64,000 nucleotides of DNA from Kingdonia uniflora (GCA_014058105.1 JACGCM010001227.1:1-64000); one strand, 5' to 3'; numbered from the stretch's first letter, positions 22,545 through 33,480 are shown. Translations and numbers: made by a program. The notes: generated by a model not told the origin, from the letters alone.

Positions 22545-23010
22545 TTTAGGGGCAGAGCCAAAGACGTGTTATACATGGTCAGCCAACCAGGCCGGCCTTG
22601 TTGACTGGTAGATACAGTCTATAGAGGGTCCAAAGACATAGAAATGACTAAAGCGTGCGAGGACAGAAGATCTCACCTTCTAAGAACGTCGGACCTGTCC
22701 TTTGGACAGACCTACTGGAGTCGGCTGAGGATTGCAATTTCTTTTTACCTTCTTGGAGAGGGAGCTTTTCAAGTCTGCATCATCTATTGTGTTCACAATA
22801 AAAAGAAAAAAAGGTACATAAGTGATGAGTGATAAATAGCTAAAAGGAAAGGTTAAAAGAGATAATAGCAAATAGATGTAAGAAGGATCATTAAAACCAA
22901 TGATGTTTGTCCAAAGTTCCCTAAGTTCCCAAACTAGAACATTATGCTTTATTAGATCAAATGAAAGGAGGGGATTTTGGTTTTGGTAATGATTTAATCT
23001 TCTCGTTATC
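22545..23010. repeat. Dispersed repeat R2, copy 2
   Basis: Begins AGGGGCAGAGCC and includes GGTAGATACAGTCTATAGAGGG, AAGATCTCACCTTCTAAGAA and the AAAGGAAAGGTTAAAAGAG segment. Similar to 55610-55980 (first part) and 13865-14125 (second part). No coding potential is seen. Confidence 0.8.
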
Positions 23011-23392
23011 ACTAAAGAAATAAAAGGAACATTGCTGTAAGATAAGTATAGTTATATGTTTTGTGGCAATTGTAATAGTTGTGATGTAACTATTTCAGAA
23101 TATTAGATTACAATTTCTCTATAGAACTATTGGCTTCTCAACTTGTCAGTAGTCTCGTAGCCCTCCCTTTTCTGTCCAAGGCATGAACCAGTAATATAAA
23201 ACCAACCTATATTGGCTGGGTGTTAATATTGGATGGGTGTCAATTACTCCCAGGCACCTCTGACATAACTTTTTTACCACAAGGTACGAATCTCACTGCA
23301 TAAAGCTACCACAGGTAACGATTTGGATAACTCAAATTGGTTACCGAAATTTTGCAAATCATAATAAATTGTCTCATCTCCGTATTTGTGTT
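23011..23392. other. Non-coding flank left of MULE1
   Basis: AT-rich sequence without a recognised gene. Its last 45 bases (AAATCATAATAAATTGTCTCATC...) match 55970-56010, where the sequence continues uninterrupted into what lies right of MULE1 here. Confidence 0.5.
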
Positions 23393-23401
23393 TTGTTCCT
23401 T

Positions 23402-23560
23402 GGGTGAGGATTCGCCTACACTCCCTTTGTTGCTACACACCCGCTACACTCTCCTCAAGCCACTCATCTCTCCAACTCAACTGCCCACTCAACATCTCTC
23501 TCTCTCCCACTCAACTCTCTATTTGGCAACTAAAAAAAAAAAAAAAAAAAAAAAACTCTT
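23402..23560. repeat. MULE1 left terminal inverted repeat
   Basis: About 130-160 bp matching the reverse complement of 33065-33222. It contains CAACATCTCTCTCTCTCCCA and ends in a run of about 23 A where the right copy has an A-rich TAAAAAAAATAAAAAAT. CT-rich simple sequence continues inward. Confidence 0.85.
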
Positions 23561-23954
23561 TCTCTCCACTCGACTCTCTCTCTCTCTCTCTCAATCGCTC
23601 TGTACGTCCAAATTTAAATTTAATTTTTTCTCTATCTCTCTCTCTCTCCCGTCGTTTCCCACCACTCAATCTCCCACTCAATCACTCTCTGTCAGCCTCC
23701 AACTTTGATTTTTTGTGGCTCTGGTTAAGGTACAAAGTTTTCTCAGTGTCTCTCATTATTTTCATTACCATGTCAAAACTGTATTTCGTGAACCGAATGG
23801 AATTGTGCTACGGAGGTTACATGGTTCTTGATCTTGCTTGAATAACAGGTGGTCAGTTAATGGCATTCGAACATCTACCAATATCTACTCCAAAAATTGA
23901 ACAGGTTAGTGGTGTATGTGGCGCAATTTGTTCTATCTACTCCAAAAAAATCTG

Positions 23955-24176
23955 AATTCGACATTTTTTTTGCCGAATCCAGATTTCCTGCAAATTAATT
24001 GTCGAATCAAGATTTTATCGACAATTAATTGTCGAATCATTATTTCATCGACAATTAATTGTCGAATCCTGATGTACTCGACAAATAATTGTCGAATTAA
24101 TGTGAAATCGACAATTATTTGTCGAGTACATCTGGATTCGACAATTAATTGTCGATGAAATATTGATTCGACAATA
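23955..24176. repeat. Phased palindrome array A1 (transposase intron)
   Basis: TCGACAATTAATTGTCGA-type palindromes recur with TCGACAA at 24018, 24048, 24078, 24108, 24138 and 24168: a constant 30-bp period. The 12-base stretches between palindromes differ from one another. Confidence 0.9.
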
Positions 24177-25409
24177 GTATTTTCTAGTTGTACGTATAAA
24201 TGCTCGTTGTGGTGGCTTGCAGTATTTCCTTCCTTCTGCATTTGTGGTTGCTTGTCTGAGTTTTCATTCCGTTTTGTTCGTTTGGCTGTATGGATGTCTT
24301 TGATTAATTGTATCCAATAATTCCTCCTATATGACAGGATAATAAGACGGAAGATTCATGTGAACCAGATTGGTCAAAGGTAATTGGAGATGAATCACCA
24401 CCAAGGGCTACCAATGAACGTACGACGGGTGTGGGTTTCAGAACACCTGATTGCGCCGCTGATTCATTGTTTATGGAGATGCCATTCGAAGGGCAAACTT
24501 TTGATACAGTGGATGAGGCAAGTTCCTTCTATGAAAAATATGGAAGGACGAAAGGGTTTTCCACAAAGAAGCGCAACTCTAAAAAATGACCTAGATCGGA
24601 GGAGATAGCACGAACAACATTTGTTGTTTGAGCAACGGTTTGTCGAAGAAAAACTAAACTTCAGGTACAAGTGAACAAGATGGGAAGAAGCGTTCTTCTT
24701 ACTAATGCGGGTGTAAAACGACTTTGAACATCAATTGGAGAGAAAATCTTGGGAAATATGTTGTTACGAGTTTCTCAGATGTTCATAACCACAACCTTGT
24801 CTCCCCACGAAATCACCATCGTATGATGATTAATCGTTTTTTGCCTGAAGCTGAAAAAAACCTAGCAGAGACTTTTGAGCTTCGCAATATCTCAGTGAGC
24901 AAGGTGCCTGCTTTATTTCTATACAAGACCTTCAACAAACGTGATTGCTACAACCACAAAGCCAAAGTTAGCAAGGAACGTATATCTAGTGGCGATGCGC
25001 AGGCTGCATTGGATTGGTTCAAGAAAAACAAGTCGATGATCATATGTTCTACTTTGACATTCAGCTCGATGATGATGACAAAACACTTAATTTTTTTTGG
25101 ACAGATGGGCGATCTCGAATGGCATATGAGGCTTTTGGGGATGTGGTGACTTTTGACACCACGTATAGGACGAACGTTTATAATATGTCATTTGCTCCAT
25201 TTGCAGGAATAAACAACCACTACCAAACAATCCAACTTGCATGTGCTTTGTTGAGGAATGACCAAGATATCACCTTTACTTGGTTATTCCATACATGGCT
25301 GAAGGCGATGAGCAATAAATACCCGACGGCTATTATCACTGACCAAGATGCTGCAATGGGTGCCGCCATCCCCAAGGTTAGTCTCAGTCTTATGTTTACA
25401 AGAATTTTT

Positions 25410-25607
25410 ATAATAGTCGACAAGTCCTTATGTCGACAATTATAGCTAAAATAATTGTCCAAATGGATAAACTCGACAATGTTTTTTGTCGAAGATCATG
25501 AAGTCGATAATATTTTGTCGAATTTCATGAAATTGACTATATATTTTGTCAAAAATCATAAACTCGATAATCTATCTGTGTTATCTAATATTTGTATTTT
25601 GTCGAAT
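25410..25607. repeat. Phased palindrome array A2 (transposase intron)
   Basis: Degenerate units with TCGA or TTGA half-sites at 25474, 25504, 25534 and 25564, again exactly 30 bp apart. They fill the intron between the two catalytic Asp exons and the LCLWHI exon. Confidence 0.85.
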
Positions 25608-27109
25608 GTCTTCCCAAACACCAGACATCAGCTCTGCCTATGGCACATCATACACAAGTTCCCTGAAAAAATTGGTCATGTCTATTGAGATTCATCTACA
25701 TTCAAGAGTGATATAGATTCAATTATCCATAACATATACGATCCTATAGACTTTGATAGAAGGTGGGTCGAGCTTATGAAGAAACATAATCTTGATGACA
25801 ACAATTGGATGCAAGGCTTATTTAATATCAGAGAAAGATGGATACCTTTGTGGAATAGAGTTACTTTTTATGCTGGCATGAGTACTACTGGTAGAAGTGA
25901 GTCAACAAACAATTTCTTCAATGGTTGGCTACTTCCTTCAACTGGTCTGTACAGTTTTGTGATAAAATATGCAACAGCTCTATTGGAGACATTTGAAAGA
26001 GAGAAGGAAGAGGACTTCCAATCCGAACATAGATATCGGCAAGTCGGACCTCATCAGGCTCTACTAAAACATGCAACAAAGATTTATACGAGGAAGATTT
26101 TCCATAAAGTTGAAGACCAATTCAATCAAATTGTGCGGTTCATAGCAATAGAAAAAAGCGTAGACGGAAACGTTCGAGAAATACTTGTGAAGTCACATAG
26201 TGGACCCCCTGAAAGTTTTGAGTTGAAGATAGACTTGGCTGGCTTGAGAGGCCATTGTGAATGCAAGTTGTTCGAGTATGTAGGTCTGCCGTGTTGTCAT
26301 CTCTTCAAGGTTTTCTTCAAATATGATGTTCTTCAAATTCCAGATGCATTCATTCTACCAAGGTGGAAGATTGGGGCAAGCAAATATTCACGATCGTACG
26401 ACGAGAGTTTCTTAGATGGAGATAACTTGCGGAAATCGTTATTCCAAAGCCACCTTTCACTTCGCGCAACAAACCTATTTGAGAGGGCATCAAAAAATAA
26501 GGCAAACTTTGAATATGCCATTTCAAGGCTGGACGAGCTTGAGATACATCTAGATGCGTACGATGCATCTCTGACTCAAGTCTCAGGGGTGGATCCTTCA
26601 ATGTCAACTCCATTAACTGAGACAGTAATGTCTTCAACTCCTATTTTGGATCCTCTTGTGGCACAAACCAAAGGCCGTGCAAAAGATGATCACAAGAAAG
26701 GTGGCAGATGGAAGGGTGGAATGGAGATAACTGTGGAGAAGAGAAAGGGGATATACAAAGCTTGTGGAGTCTTTGGCAGACACGACAAACGAACTTGCCC
26801 AAAATTGAAATTATTGTTTCAAAAAGCAGAAGCTGGTGAGTTTAGTAAAATCATAAATAAGTACTTTCCAACAACTTCTACGATAACAACATATGCTGAA
26901 TATTACTAATTTATTTCCCCTGTTTCATAAGTAGGTGCTTCAAATCAGGATGGGCTCGGGCCACAGTCAGACGACCATGGTGTTGGAAGTTGCAGAAGAT
27001 GTTCATATGATTGCAGATTAGAGATATCATTGGAACTTTTATTATTGTTACAATGTTCTTGTTCATGCTATTGTTGTCGAATTGTTGGATTATTGTTCAA
27101 ATTTTAGTT

Positions 27110-27395
27110 ATGTTGTAATTGATTTTATTGTCGAATAAGTTTATGGTGCGATAATTTACATAAAAGTATCTGCCAAATTTTAGAGATGCGACAATTAATT
27201 GTCGAATTACTATGAATTTGGCAATTAATTGTCGAACTGCGTTTTTAATTTTGAAAAATCGACAATTAATTGTCGAAAACTATACACTCGACAATTAATT
27301 GTCGAAATACTATAAACTCGACAATTAATTGTTGAAATACTGTAAAATCGACAATTAATTGTCAAAATACTATAAACTCGACAATTATTATGTAA
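27110..27395. repeat. Phased palindrome array A3 (between the convergent genes)
   Basis: ACAATTAATTGT cores at 27191, 27221, 27262, 27291, 27321, 27351 and 27381. Spacing is 30 bp, with one step of 41 and one of 29. It lies between the 3' ends of the transposase and OTU-like units. Confidence 0.9.
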
Positions 27396-27469
27396 CAGTT
27401 ATAAACTCTCCACAAGCTATACAAAATACATAGATGTACATCATCAAAGAATATACAAATATACAACAT

Positions 27470-28378
27470 TCAAGAAAACAAATCATTTATGCTGTAATCC
27501 TGTAGGTTAACATTGTTGTCTTTCATCAAGTTCATCCAAGCTTCGTTTGGCACGTCAAAGTAGTTCTTCACACATGGCTTCACTAAAGCATCTGGAATAT
27601 CCAATTTCACATGCGCCCACCACAGTGTAGAAATCGGAGGAATAGGTGATTGGTACTTGGTCTTCAATTTTACAAAGATTTCATCGGATGTCATTCCAAC
27701 CCACCAATACTTCGTACTATCAGCAAGAATGTTTTCAAACCTCTTCTCTTTGGTAATCTTGTTGTTTGTTTTCTGCCAAAACAAAGGTAGGAACGTTAAT
27801 GCCTCCTTGTTGCTGATGAAGATGACCACCTTCTCGTAATATGTTGCCAACAAATGACCCATATTCAAATATTCTACGAACACGACATTGAACTTAAAGG
27901 CCTGTATCAATGTTTCATACCTTCTCTCTCCCAAATCACTATAAGCTGCATCCAACCTCTGACTGAAAACACTCTTCCAATAAGAAGGTTTCATCGTCAT
28001 CAAGGTACACAAGGAATCCTTCACATTCAAGAACTTCATTTAGCTCTGATACGCATATTTCGCAGTAACCCTAAACGCTGTGTTACCATCCCTTTCAACA
28101 TCACGTATATCCAATTGGAACCAATTAAATGGTTGAAACAAAGACTATTTTAGATTAGTTTTATGATCAATCTTCTTCAACCTTGAATCGGTCCTTTCTT
28201 GATACTCTCTCCTTCCCGATAAGATTATATCATCTTCGTATTCCCCCTTTGGACCGTCTTGAGCAATTGTTAAGAGTTTAGTAAACTGCCTACTTAGTTC
28301 CTCCCATGTCGGGTCTTCAGTATCTTCAAAATCCCCTCCATCAATAGCACCTTTCAATGCCAGGTGCCACACTCCCTA
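27470..28378 (-). pseudogene. OTU-like domain without catalytic residues (MULE1)
   Basis: Two blocks (28378-28145 and 28110-27470) give a protein that resembles the OTU-type domains found in some plant MULEs. DVERDGNTAFRVTAKYAY corresponds to the OTU catalytic motif DGNC-x-FR, and YLNMGHLLATYYEKVVIFIS with ALTFLPLF to the following core. The catalytic Cys is replaced by Thr (DGNT). The C-terminal position normally occupied by His reads KYWWVGM. In-frame stops lie near 28144 and at 28040. It is probably the 3' part of the plant mobile domain unit. Assignment to OTU is by motif only and remains moderately sure; the Ulp1 family was considered and its triad is not visible. Confidence 0.55.
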
Positions 28379-28719
28379 CAGCGCAAACACGAGCACAATT
28401 AGTTAGAAATTAAAACAAAATAATTTAAAACAAAAATACAAACGTAGGATGACAAAGGTGTACACACCCATTCATTATTGTCAGTTTCAAGGTTGAATCT
28501 CATGTCTTCGGATATCGTCAGTTTGGTTTGCTGGGCCAATTTAGATCCACATGATTAGTATTTGGTGAAAAACAAATTAGAAGTCACAGTAAAACTTACC
28601 AGCCTTTTGGTTTTGTGGATGTATTTGGCGTACCACCTGTCATGCGTAACCTTTACCTATAAATCATGGGTTTATACATAATCACACAAAATTAGCATAG
28701 CCTGGTTTATGGAAATAAT

Positions 28720-28850
28720 ATGTCGAATTCAGTCTATTTCGACAATTTATTGTCGCATAAATTCTTATTCGACAATTTATTGTCGAATGACAATCAATTC
28801 AACACATTATTGTCGACTTCGACAATTACGTTTCGACACTAGGAGACTAG
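28720..28850. repeat. Phased palindrome array A4 (intron)
   Basis: TTCGACAATTTATTGTCG-type units between 28736 and 28846, again about 30 bp apart, in an intron of the minus-strand unit. Confidence 0.8.
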
Positions 28851-29284
28851 CTGTTAAATAGGAGAAATTTTATTTGAGCAAGATTCCAAATGACATATAT
28901 ATAATTTCTATAAACAATTTAGTATCAATGTACATCGGATTACTTCAATGTTTCATAAAAAGTCTCCTCACGCAAAAAATTAAACAATCGCATTAATGTA
29001 CATGACTACAAAATATCTCGTCAATGATCATTGCCTAAATCAACCTACATTCCTATCTCTCTTACTCAATCTCCTTTGAGCTTCTTCAAATTTTGCATTT
29101 AACTCTTCGTACTTCTGTTTTCACATTTTGGCTTCTACGACGTTTTCCTCTGAGTGTGGAACCAAGTTTAGCTGTACAAATGCCATAAAAAGTTAATTAT
29201 GAAACAACTCATAAAGGACATATAGCTCTAGTGTACTATATTTGTATATATAAGATGGAACAAAAAGATAATCATGAGTTTTTA

Positions 29285-29310
29285 TTCGAATAAGAAGGTT
29301 TCTATTCGAA
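29285..29310. repeat. Pair of TTCGAA sites 20 bp apart inside a MULE1 intron
   Basis: TATTCGAATA and TATTCGAATA at 29283 and 29303. This is the motif and spacing of the retrotransposon LTR arrays, not of the MULE1 palindromes. Confidence 0.7.
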
Positions 29311-30559
29311 TAGATTCTGACAGTTGAGTTTTTTATAATATTTCATACTCACAGGTAAAGGTCGTGCTTCTTGGTTTACATAAACTTCTTCCATCAACTT
29401 GTCATTAATACTGCTCAACGTTTCATTCTCTTTCACATGTTATCAATCATAAATGAGTACTTCCAAATGAAAGAATAACTGTTAAAAAACTTGTTTCTTT
29501 TTAGGAGTAATAGTACTTACTTTGTTTGCAAGTTGCATACGCAAATCTTCTACTAATTTCTTATTCGATTCACACTCCAATATCTGATAACAAACTTGTA
29601 TTTAAGAAGTGACGTCTACGAAAACTGCGTAAGGAAGGGAATGCTAAAACATGTACGAATACCTTTTCATTCAATTTCTTCTCACAGATGGAGTTGGCAA
29701 CATCCTTCGCTTGAATGTCTGCTTGCATTCTTAGGTTTGCCTCTATAAAAAATGCACATTCACCTGTCTGTAATAGTAACAAGCGAGTAACAAAGTTATT
29801 ACAAGGCAATTCCCTTCCTAATATATGTATTACAAGGCAACTATAACTTTAAAAGTTTGTTAGAGTGCACACCTTCGTTGCCAACGCCTCCACCAAAACT
29901 GACCTCGCCGGGTTCTTCACCACCTCGGCCGGTCCTCCACCGCCTTCATTTTGGCTATACGGGACCTCAACCTATTAAAGAAAAAAGTAGAGCTGAATAT
30001 TAGAAGAATGAAGAAAGATACCTAAAACACTATAAGTACAATCAAATACTCACATTCTCCCTCTGGGAAACACCACCCCTATCCCCCAATACTATCTCAT
30101 CGCTATAATCGTCATCTTCGGCAAGATTAACATCATCTGGGCAAAGTTTGGTAAAGGAAATTGAATTAAACTATTTAAAGTATCCTTCAGTAGAAACGGG
30201 GATCCCATCGTGGACTTTCCTACCCCTCGTCAAAATGATAGAGTCCCTCCATTTCCCTTCGGAGAATAAATCCACCCATTTATACTTCGGCTTGCATGCG
30301 CATGGTTTATCACAAAGACGCAAGCCGCTCTGTTCAACACAAGTAGGAGCCCAGGGCACAGGTTGCCTTCGGTTGAACTGTCTCTGTACTCGGTCAGGAT
30401 AATATGGTTCATTGTGTTCAGGACTATAGAGGAGACCTGTGAAGCTAGCCACTTCTTTGAAATTATGTTTGTCCTCCCTCTTCTCTAAGTACGGGTCCCA
30501 AATGACCTGTAACAGAAATTACAGATATGTTAGTTAGGCAAATAATGTGAAACAATGTT

Positions 30560-30775
30560 TAACATATTGTCGAATTCTAACAATTCGACAATAAAGAATG
30601 TTTTATTGTTGAATTGTTAAAATTAGACAATAAGTAAACTTTGTTTTTTGTCGAATTCTATCAATTCGACAAAAAAATATCTCTTTTTGTCGAATTTTGT
30701 GAATTCGACAAAAACTATGGTTTCTTTATTGTTGAATTCATACAATTTGACAATAATGAAAGCTTGTCTAAACAT
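30560..30775. repeat. Phased palindrome array A5 (PMD intron), 41-bp period
   Basis: Here the half-sites face outward: TTGTCGAATT-N5/6-AATTCGACAA. Palindrome centres lie near 30580, 30618, 30659, 30700 and 30741, so the step is about 41 bp (four helical turns) instead of 30. Confidence 0.85.
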
Positions 30776-31824
30776 ACTTATTCAAAAAGTTAAAAAAAGC
30801 AATAAATAAAGGTTTTAACTTACATCTTGAAGCTTATAACTGTCCAAAGCTTCTCTAAACATGTTCAAAGCAGCTGAACCACTTAGCGCGCTTATCGTCT
30901 TAGTCCAAGACCACCTCGTACAGAACTCAACAACACCGGATTGATTGGGTGTTAGAATACCAGGCAACTTCGGGAAATGTTCAAATATCCAGGACTGCCA
31001 AAATAAATTAACTTCAATCACAAGTAAAGAAAACAACAATCCAGTTACAAAACAAAATAATGTATGTTGCAAAAACTTACCTCTAGCAATGTAGTACAAC
31101 ATGTAAGCCCTTTTGCATTCACCCTCTATGAAGCACCTAAACTGTAGTACAAGTGTGCCAATGTCGCAGCTCCCCATGACCATGGATTATTTACGTCCTT
31201 GTCCTGAAAGAAGCTAAGGTACTTGACTGATACATCTGTCCCTTTCTTGGTAGGGAAGAGAAAAGATCCAAGAACGTATACCATGTATGCTTTCCTAACC
31301 ATACGGGAAGACAACTTGATAGGGGAAGAGGAAGAAGATGCCGCTTGAGGGGGCATTTGTTCCAACCTTTCCAGGGAAGAAATCTACTATCTTCTTCAGG
31401 GAAAGAGATATTCCCTGGCCCCCAGCTTTCAAATCAGGGTAAACCCAGTCAGGCAAATACATAGATTTCCTAAAAATTTCTTTAACAACCGCTGCACCCC
31501 ACTTCCCCTCCACAACAGTGAGGTCACCATCAACCCTCAAGCCAATCAGTCTGGATACATCCTCCAAGGTGATAGTCATCTCACCCCACTTAAAATGAAA
31601 AATGTTGGTCTCTGGATGATACCGCTCACAGAAGGCTGTAATCAACGCAGCATTGTAGTGCTTGTAAGAGATGGCTCCAATCCTGCCGAGACCCCAAAGA
31701 TTCACAATGTTTTAAACCCTTTCAATCTCTTCCCCAAGCTCCCACGTAGGACTGTGGTGATAGACACATAGACAGCCGAGGTCCTGTAAATATAATATAA
31801 AGCCATGTGTCATTCTCACGAGGA

Positions 31825-31890
31825 AAAATTGTTGAATTTAAGATATTTAACAATTTATTGTCGAATTCATATAAAATTCGACATCTCCTT
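31825..31890. repeat. Phased palindrome array A6 (PMD intron), two units
   Basis: TTGTTGAATTTAAGATATTTAACAA- and TTGTCGAATTCATATAAAATTCGACA-type units in the intron between the N-terminal exon and the PMD core. Confidence 0.7.
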
Positions 31891-32359
31891 GTTCGGAGTT
31901 TCTGTCCCCAGCGAGAACTTCTTCTTCCGTGGTTGTAGTTCTTTGTTGTTCAAAGGTAGCGTTATGAAAAATTTTAGGTTGTGGAAGTTCCGCAGATGGA
32001 AATTTCTCGTGTTCTACGATGAAATCCGTACTAGATTGGTGGTTGGTGTACCTTGGGAATCATAGCTACTAGACTCAGCGGCTGAAGAGACTTGAGAAGT
32101 GTCTTCTTCAGGTGCGACCGACACATGTGGGACACTGCCACTTATTGAGGAATCCCTTACTGGTACCCTAGTGGAACATGTTTTTACTCTTTTCGTGGGA
32201 ATATGGGGCAGGTTGTTATAATTCGGATACGACGGATCTTCACGCTCATCATTTAGCCTCATTCTTTGGGAGGCCCATGGTACTATCTTCCCTCTTGTTG
32301 AGATTTTCTTGTGTGCAACCTTTGGTGCCATCTTATGCAAAATTCAATAGAACTGTCCT

Positions 32360-32770
32360 CTCAGAAATTGTCGAATGTGCTAAAGTTATACAATTAATTG
32401 TTGAAATCATTGAAATTAGATAATTAATTGTCGAATTTTAAAGTATTTCGACAATTAATTGTCAAATTTCAAAGTATTTCGATAATTAATTGTCGAACTT
32501 CAATACATTCGATAATTAATTGTCGAATGTATTTAAGTTTGATAATAAATTGTCAGAATACTATGATATTCGACAATTAATTATCAAATTTAAGAACATT
32601 TGACAATTTATTATCGAATTTATACCGAATCAACTATTATTTATCGAACGTATTGAAATTGGACTAATACTTATCGAATTTCTATGATTTCGGCAAATAA
32701 TCTTCGATTAAAGACAGATATTCGACAGATTTCTCTCGAATACTTCAAAAATTGACAATTGTTCATATGT
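32360..32770. repeat. Phased palindrome array A7 (upstream of the PMD unit)
   Basis: The longest array. AATTAATTG cores begin near 32392, 32422, 32453, 32484, 32514, 32544, 32575 and 32605, a 30-31 bp step. Units toward 32700 are more worn. It lies between the PMD start codon and the right terminal repeat, where its promoter would be. Confidence 0.9.
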
Positions 32771-33064
32771 ATATACCACATTCTGTGGTATATCTATTGA
32801 TGTTGTGTTTACATATGAGATTTGGGGGAATTTCGTGCATTCTTGGTCAAAAAAAGAGTAAAAAAAAGGCGCATTGGGCGGGAAAAGGGTTCAATTTTTT
32901 TTTTCTTTCAGAATCTTCATAGAATACAAATGGAAAAGGGTTTAAATTGCATTTCATACCTGATTCTGACGGAGATAGAGAGTGAGTTCTTGAGCTCAGT
33001 AGAGAGAGAGAGAGAGAGATAGATAGTGATGCGAGTGAGTTGTTGAGTGAGGCGAGTGAGAGAA

Positions 33065-33222
33065 AGAGTAAGTTGAGTGAAGAGATGGTATTTTTTATTT
33101 TTTTTACTTGCCACATAGGGAGCTGAGTGGGAGAGAGAGAGATGTTGAGTTGACAAATAAGTGGCATGAGGAGAGTGTTGCGGGGTGTGTAACGATTTTG
33201 GAGTGTAGGCGAATCCTCTCCC
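33065..33222. repeat. MULE1 right terminal inverted repeat
   Basis: Reverse complement of the left terminal repeat: GGGAGAGGATTCGCCTACAC reading inward, with the shared CT (here GA)-rich block. An AGAGAG run at 33000-33022 lies just inside. The TSD copy TTGTTCATT follows at 33223-33231. Confidence 0.85.
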
Positions 33223-33480
33223 TTGTTCATTGCCTATCAATGGATATTTGTAGTGCCTAAAATATAAATATCTTTGATATTTCCAAGTCAAATCTAATAA
33301 TTCAACAATTGCGAAATGATTTTAAAAATTGAGGGACTTATAAATATAGAAACATACGAAGTTTCTTCCCTCCCACATTGTCACTTTCTTCGATTGACAA
33401 GATAAGGGAAAGTCACCCTCTACTTCCAAAGATTAGGACTTTTAGTCTATCTTAAAGCTAAATTTCCTCATCATTCCTGA
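33223..33480. repeat. Right flank of MULE1, block R3 copy 1
   Basis: Contains GCCTATCAATGGATATTT, AGTGCCTAAAATATAAATATC and TCTATCTTAAAGCTAAATTTC, all also found in the same order at 56015-56175. It is the continuation of the sequence left of MULE1. Confidence 0.85.

Larger units (their letters stand above)
23860..26909 (+). pseudogene. FAR1-related MULE transposase of MULE1
   Basis: The reading is homologous to FAR1/FHY3-like transposases of the Jittery/Hop kind. Exon 23849-23904 holds the first ATG (23860); an intron full of palindromic repeats ends at 24337. A FAR1 DNA-binding domain follows (FDTVDEASSFYEKYGRTKGF, then a Cys-rich and HNH part near 24700-24800) with several stops. The MULE catalytic domain gives DTTYRTN (first Asp), ITDQDAAMG (second Asp) and, after a repeat-filled intron (about 25378-25607), RHQLCLWHI and TTGRSESTNNFF (Glu). 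A SWIM zinc finger (CECKLFEYVGLPCCHLFKVF) and a zinc knuckle (CGVFGRHDKRTC) end the protein. At least four frame breaks or stops (near 24588, 25010, 25688 and in the FAR1 part) make it inactive as read. Confidence 0.88.
28480..29975 (-). pseudogene. Coiled-coil linker exons between PMD and OTU-like parts (MULE1)
   Basis: Short blocks with splice-like borders on the minus strand: about 29974-29878 (VEVPYSQNEGGGGPAEVVKN), 29766-29663 (ANLRMQADIQAKDVANSICE), 29582-29521 (ILECESNKKLVEDLRMQLAN), 29430-29360 and 29172-29040 (KYEELNAKFEEAQRRLSKRD), 28680-28605 and 28545-28480. Heptad-like Lys/Glu/Leu text suggests a coiled coil. The fourth block has a stop. Exon joins are inferred from GT-AG borders only. 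Confidence 0.45.
30171..32340 (-). pseudogene. Plant mobile domain (PMD) protein of MULE1
   Basis: The 31790-31295 block reads LWGLGRIGAIS, ETNIFHFKWGEMTITLEDVS and RLIGLRVDG, the signature of the aminotransferase-like plant mobile domain (PMD; host relatives are MAIN and MAIL1). Later blocks continue the domain (31365-31126, 31080-30815 with WIFEHFPKLP and NMFREALDSY, 30512-30171 with the Cys-rich GLRLCDKPCACKPKYKW). The N-terminal exon 32340-32030 is Ser/Thr-rich with a basic start (KMAPKVAHKKI). Introns at 30514-30814 and about 31795-32030 hold palindromic repeats. A stop at about 31706 and another at 30170 break the frame. PMD proteins of transposon origin are known; the domain is certain, the exon joins less so. 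Confidence 0.8.
23402..33222. mobile_element. MULE1: 9.8-kb Mutator-like element with FAR1-type transposase and plant mobile domain gene
   Basis: The ends are fixed by long terminal inverted repeats (GGGTGAGGATTCGCCTACAC on the left, GGGAGAGGATTCGCCTACAC reading inward from the right) and by a 9-bp TSD: TTGTTCCTT at 23393-23401 and TTGTTCATT at 33223-33231. A 9-bp duplication is the Mutator hallmark. The element holds a plus-strand FAR1-related transposase (23860-26909) and, convergent to it, a minus-strand unit (32340-27470) with a plant mobile domain, coiled-coil exons and an OTU-like domain. Non-coding parts are filled with phased copies of a TCGACAATTAATTGTCGA palindrome. Stops and frame breaks in both genes suggest it is no longer autonomous. 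An uninterrupted paralogous target is at 55.98-56.04 kb. Confidence 0.9.

Noticed and set aside
23337..23841. Two overlapping Leu/Ser-rich plus-strand frames
   Set aside because: They are translations of the CT-rich terminal repeat of MULE1.
23955..27395. CRISPR-like look of the palindrome arrays (constant repeat, variable spacer)
   Set aside because: Spacers are only about 12 bases, the repeats lie in introns of a plant transposon, and there are no cas genes. This is a eukaryotic genome.
27470..28378. Ulp1 (C48) protease as in Kaonashi-type MULEs
   Set aside because: No His-Asp-Gln-Cys pattern is readable; the DGN-x-x-FR context fits OTU better.
32847..33291. Minus-strand Ser/Leu-rich frames
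   Set aside because: Same low-complexity terminal repeat, right end of MULE1.
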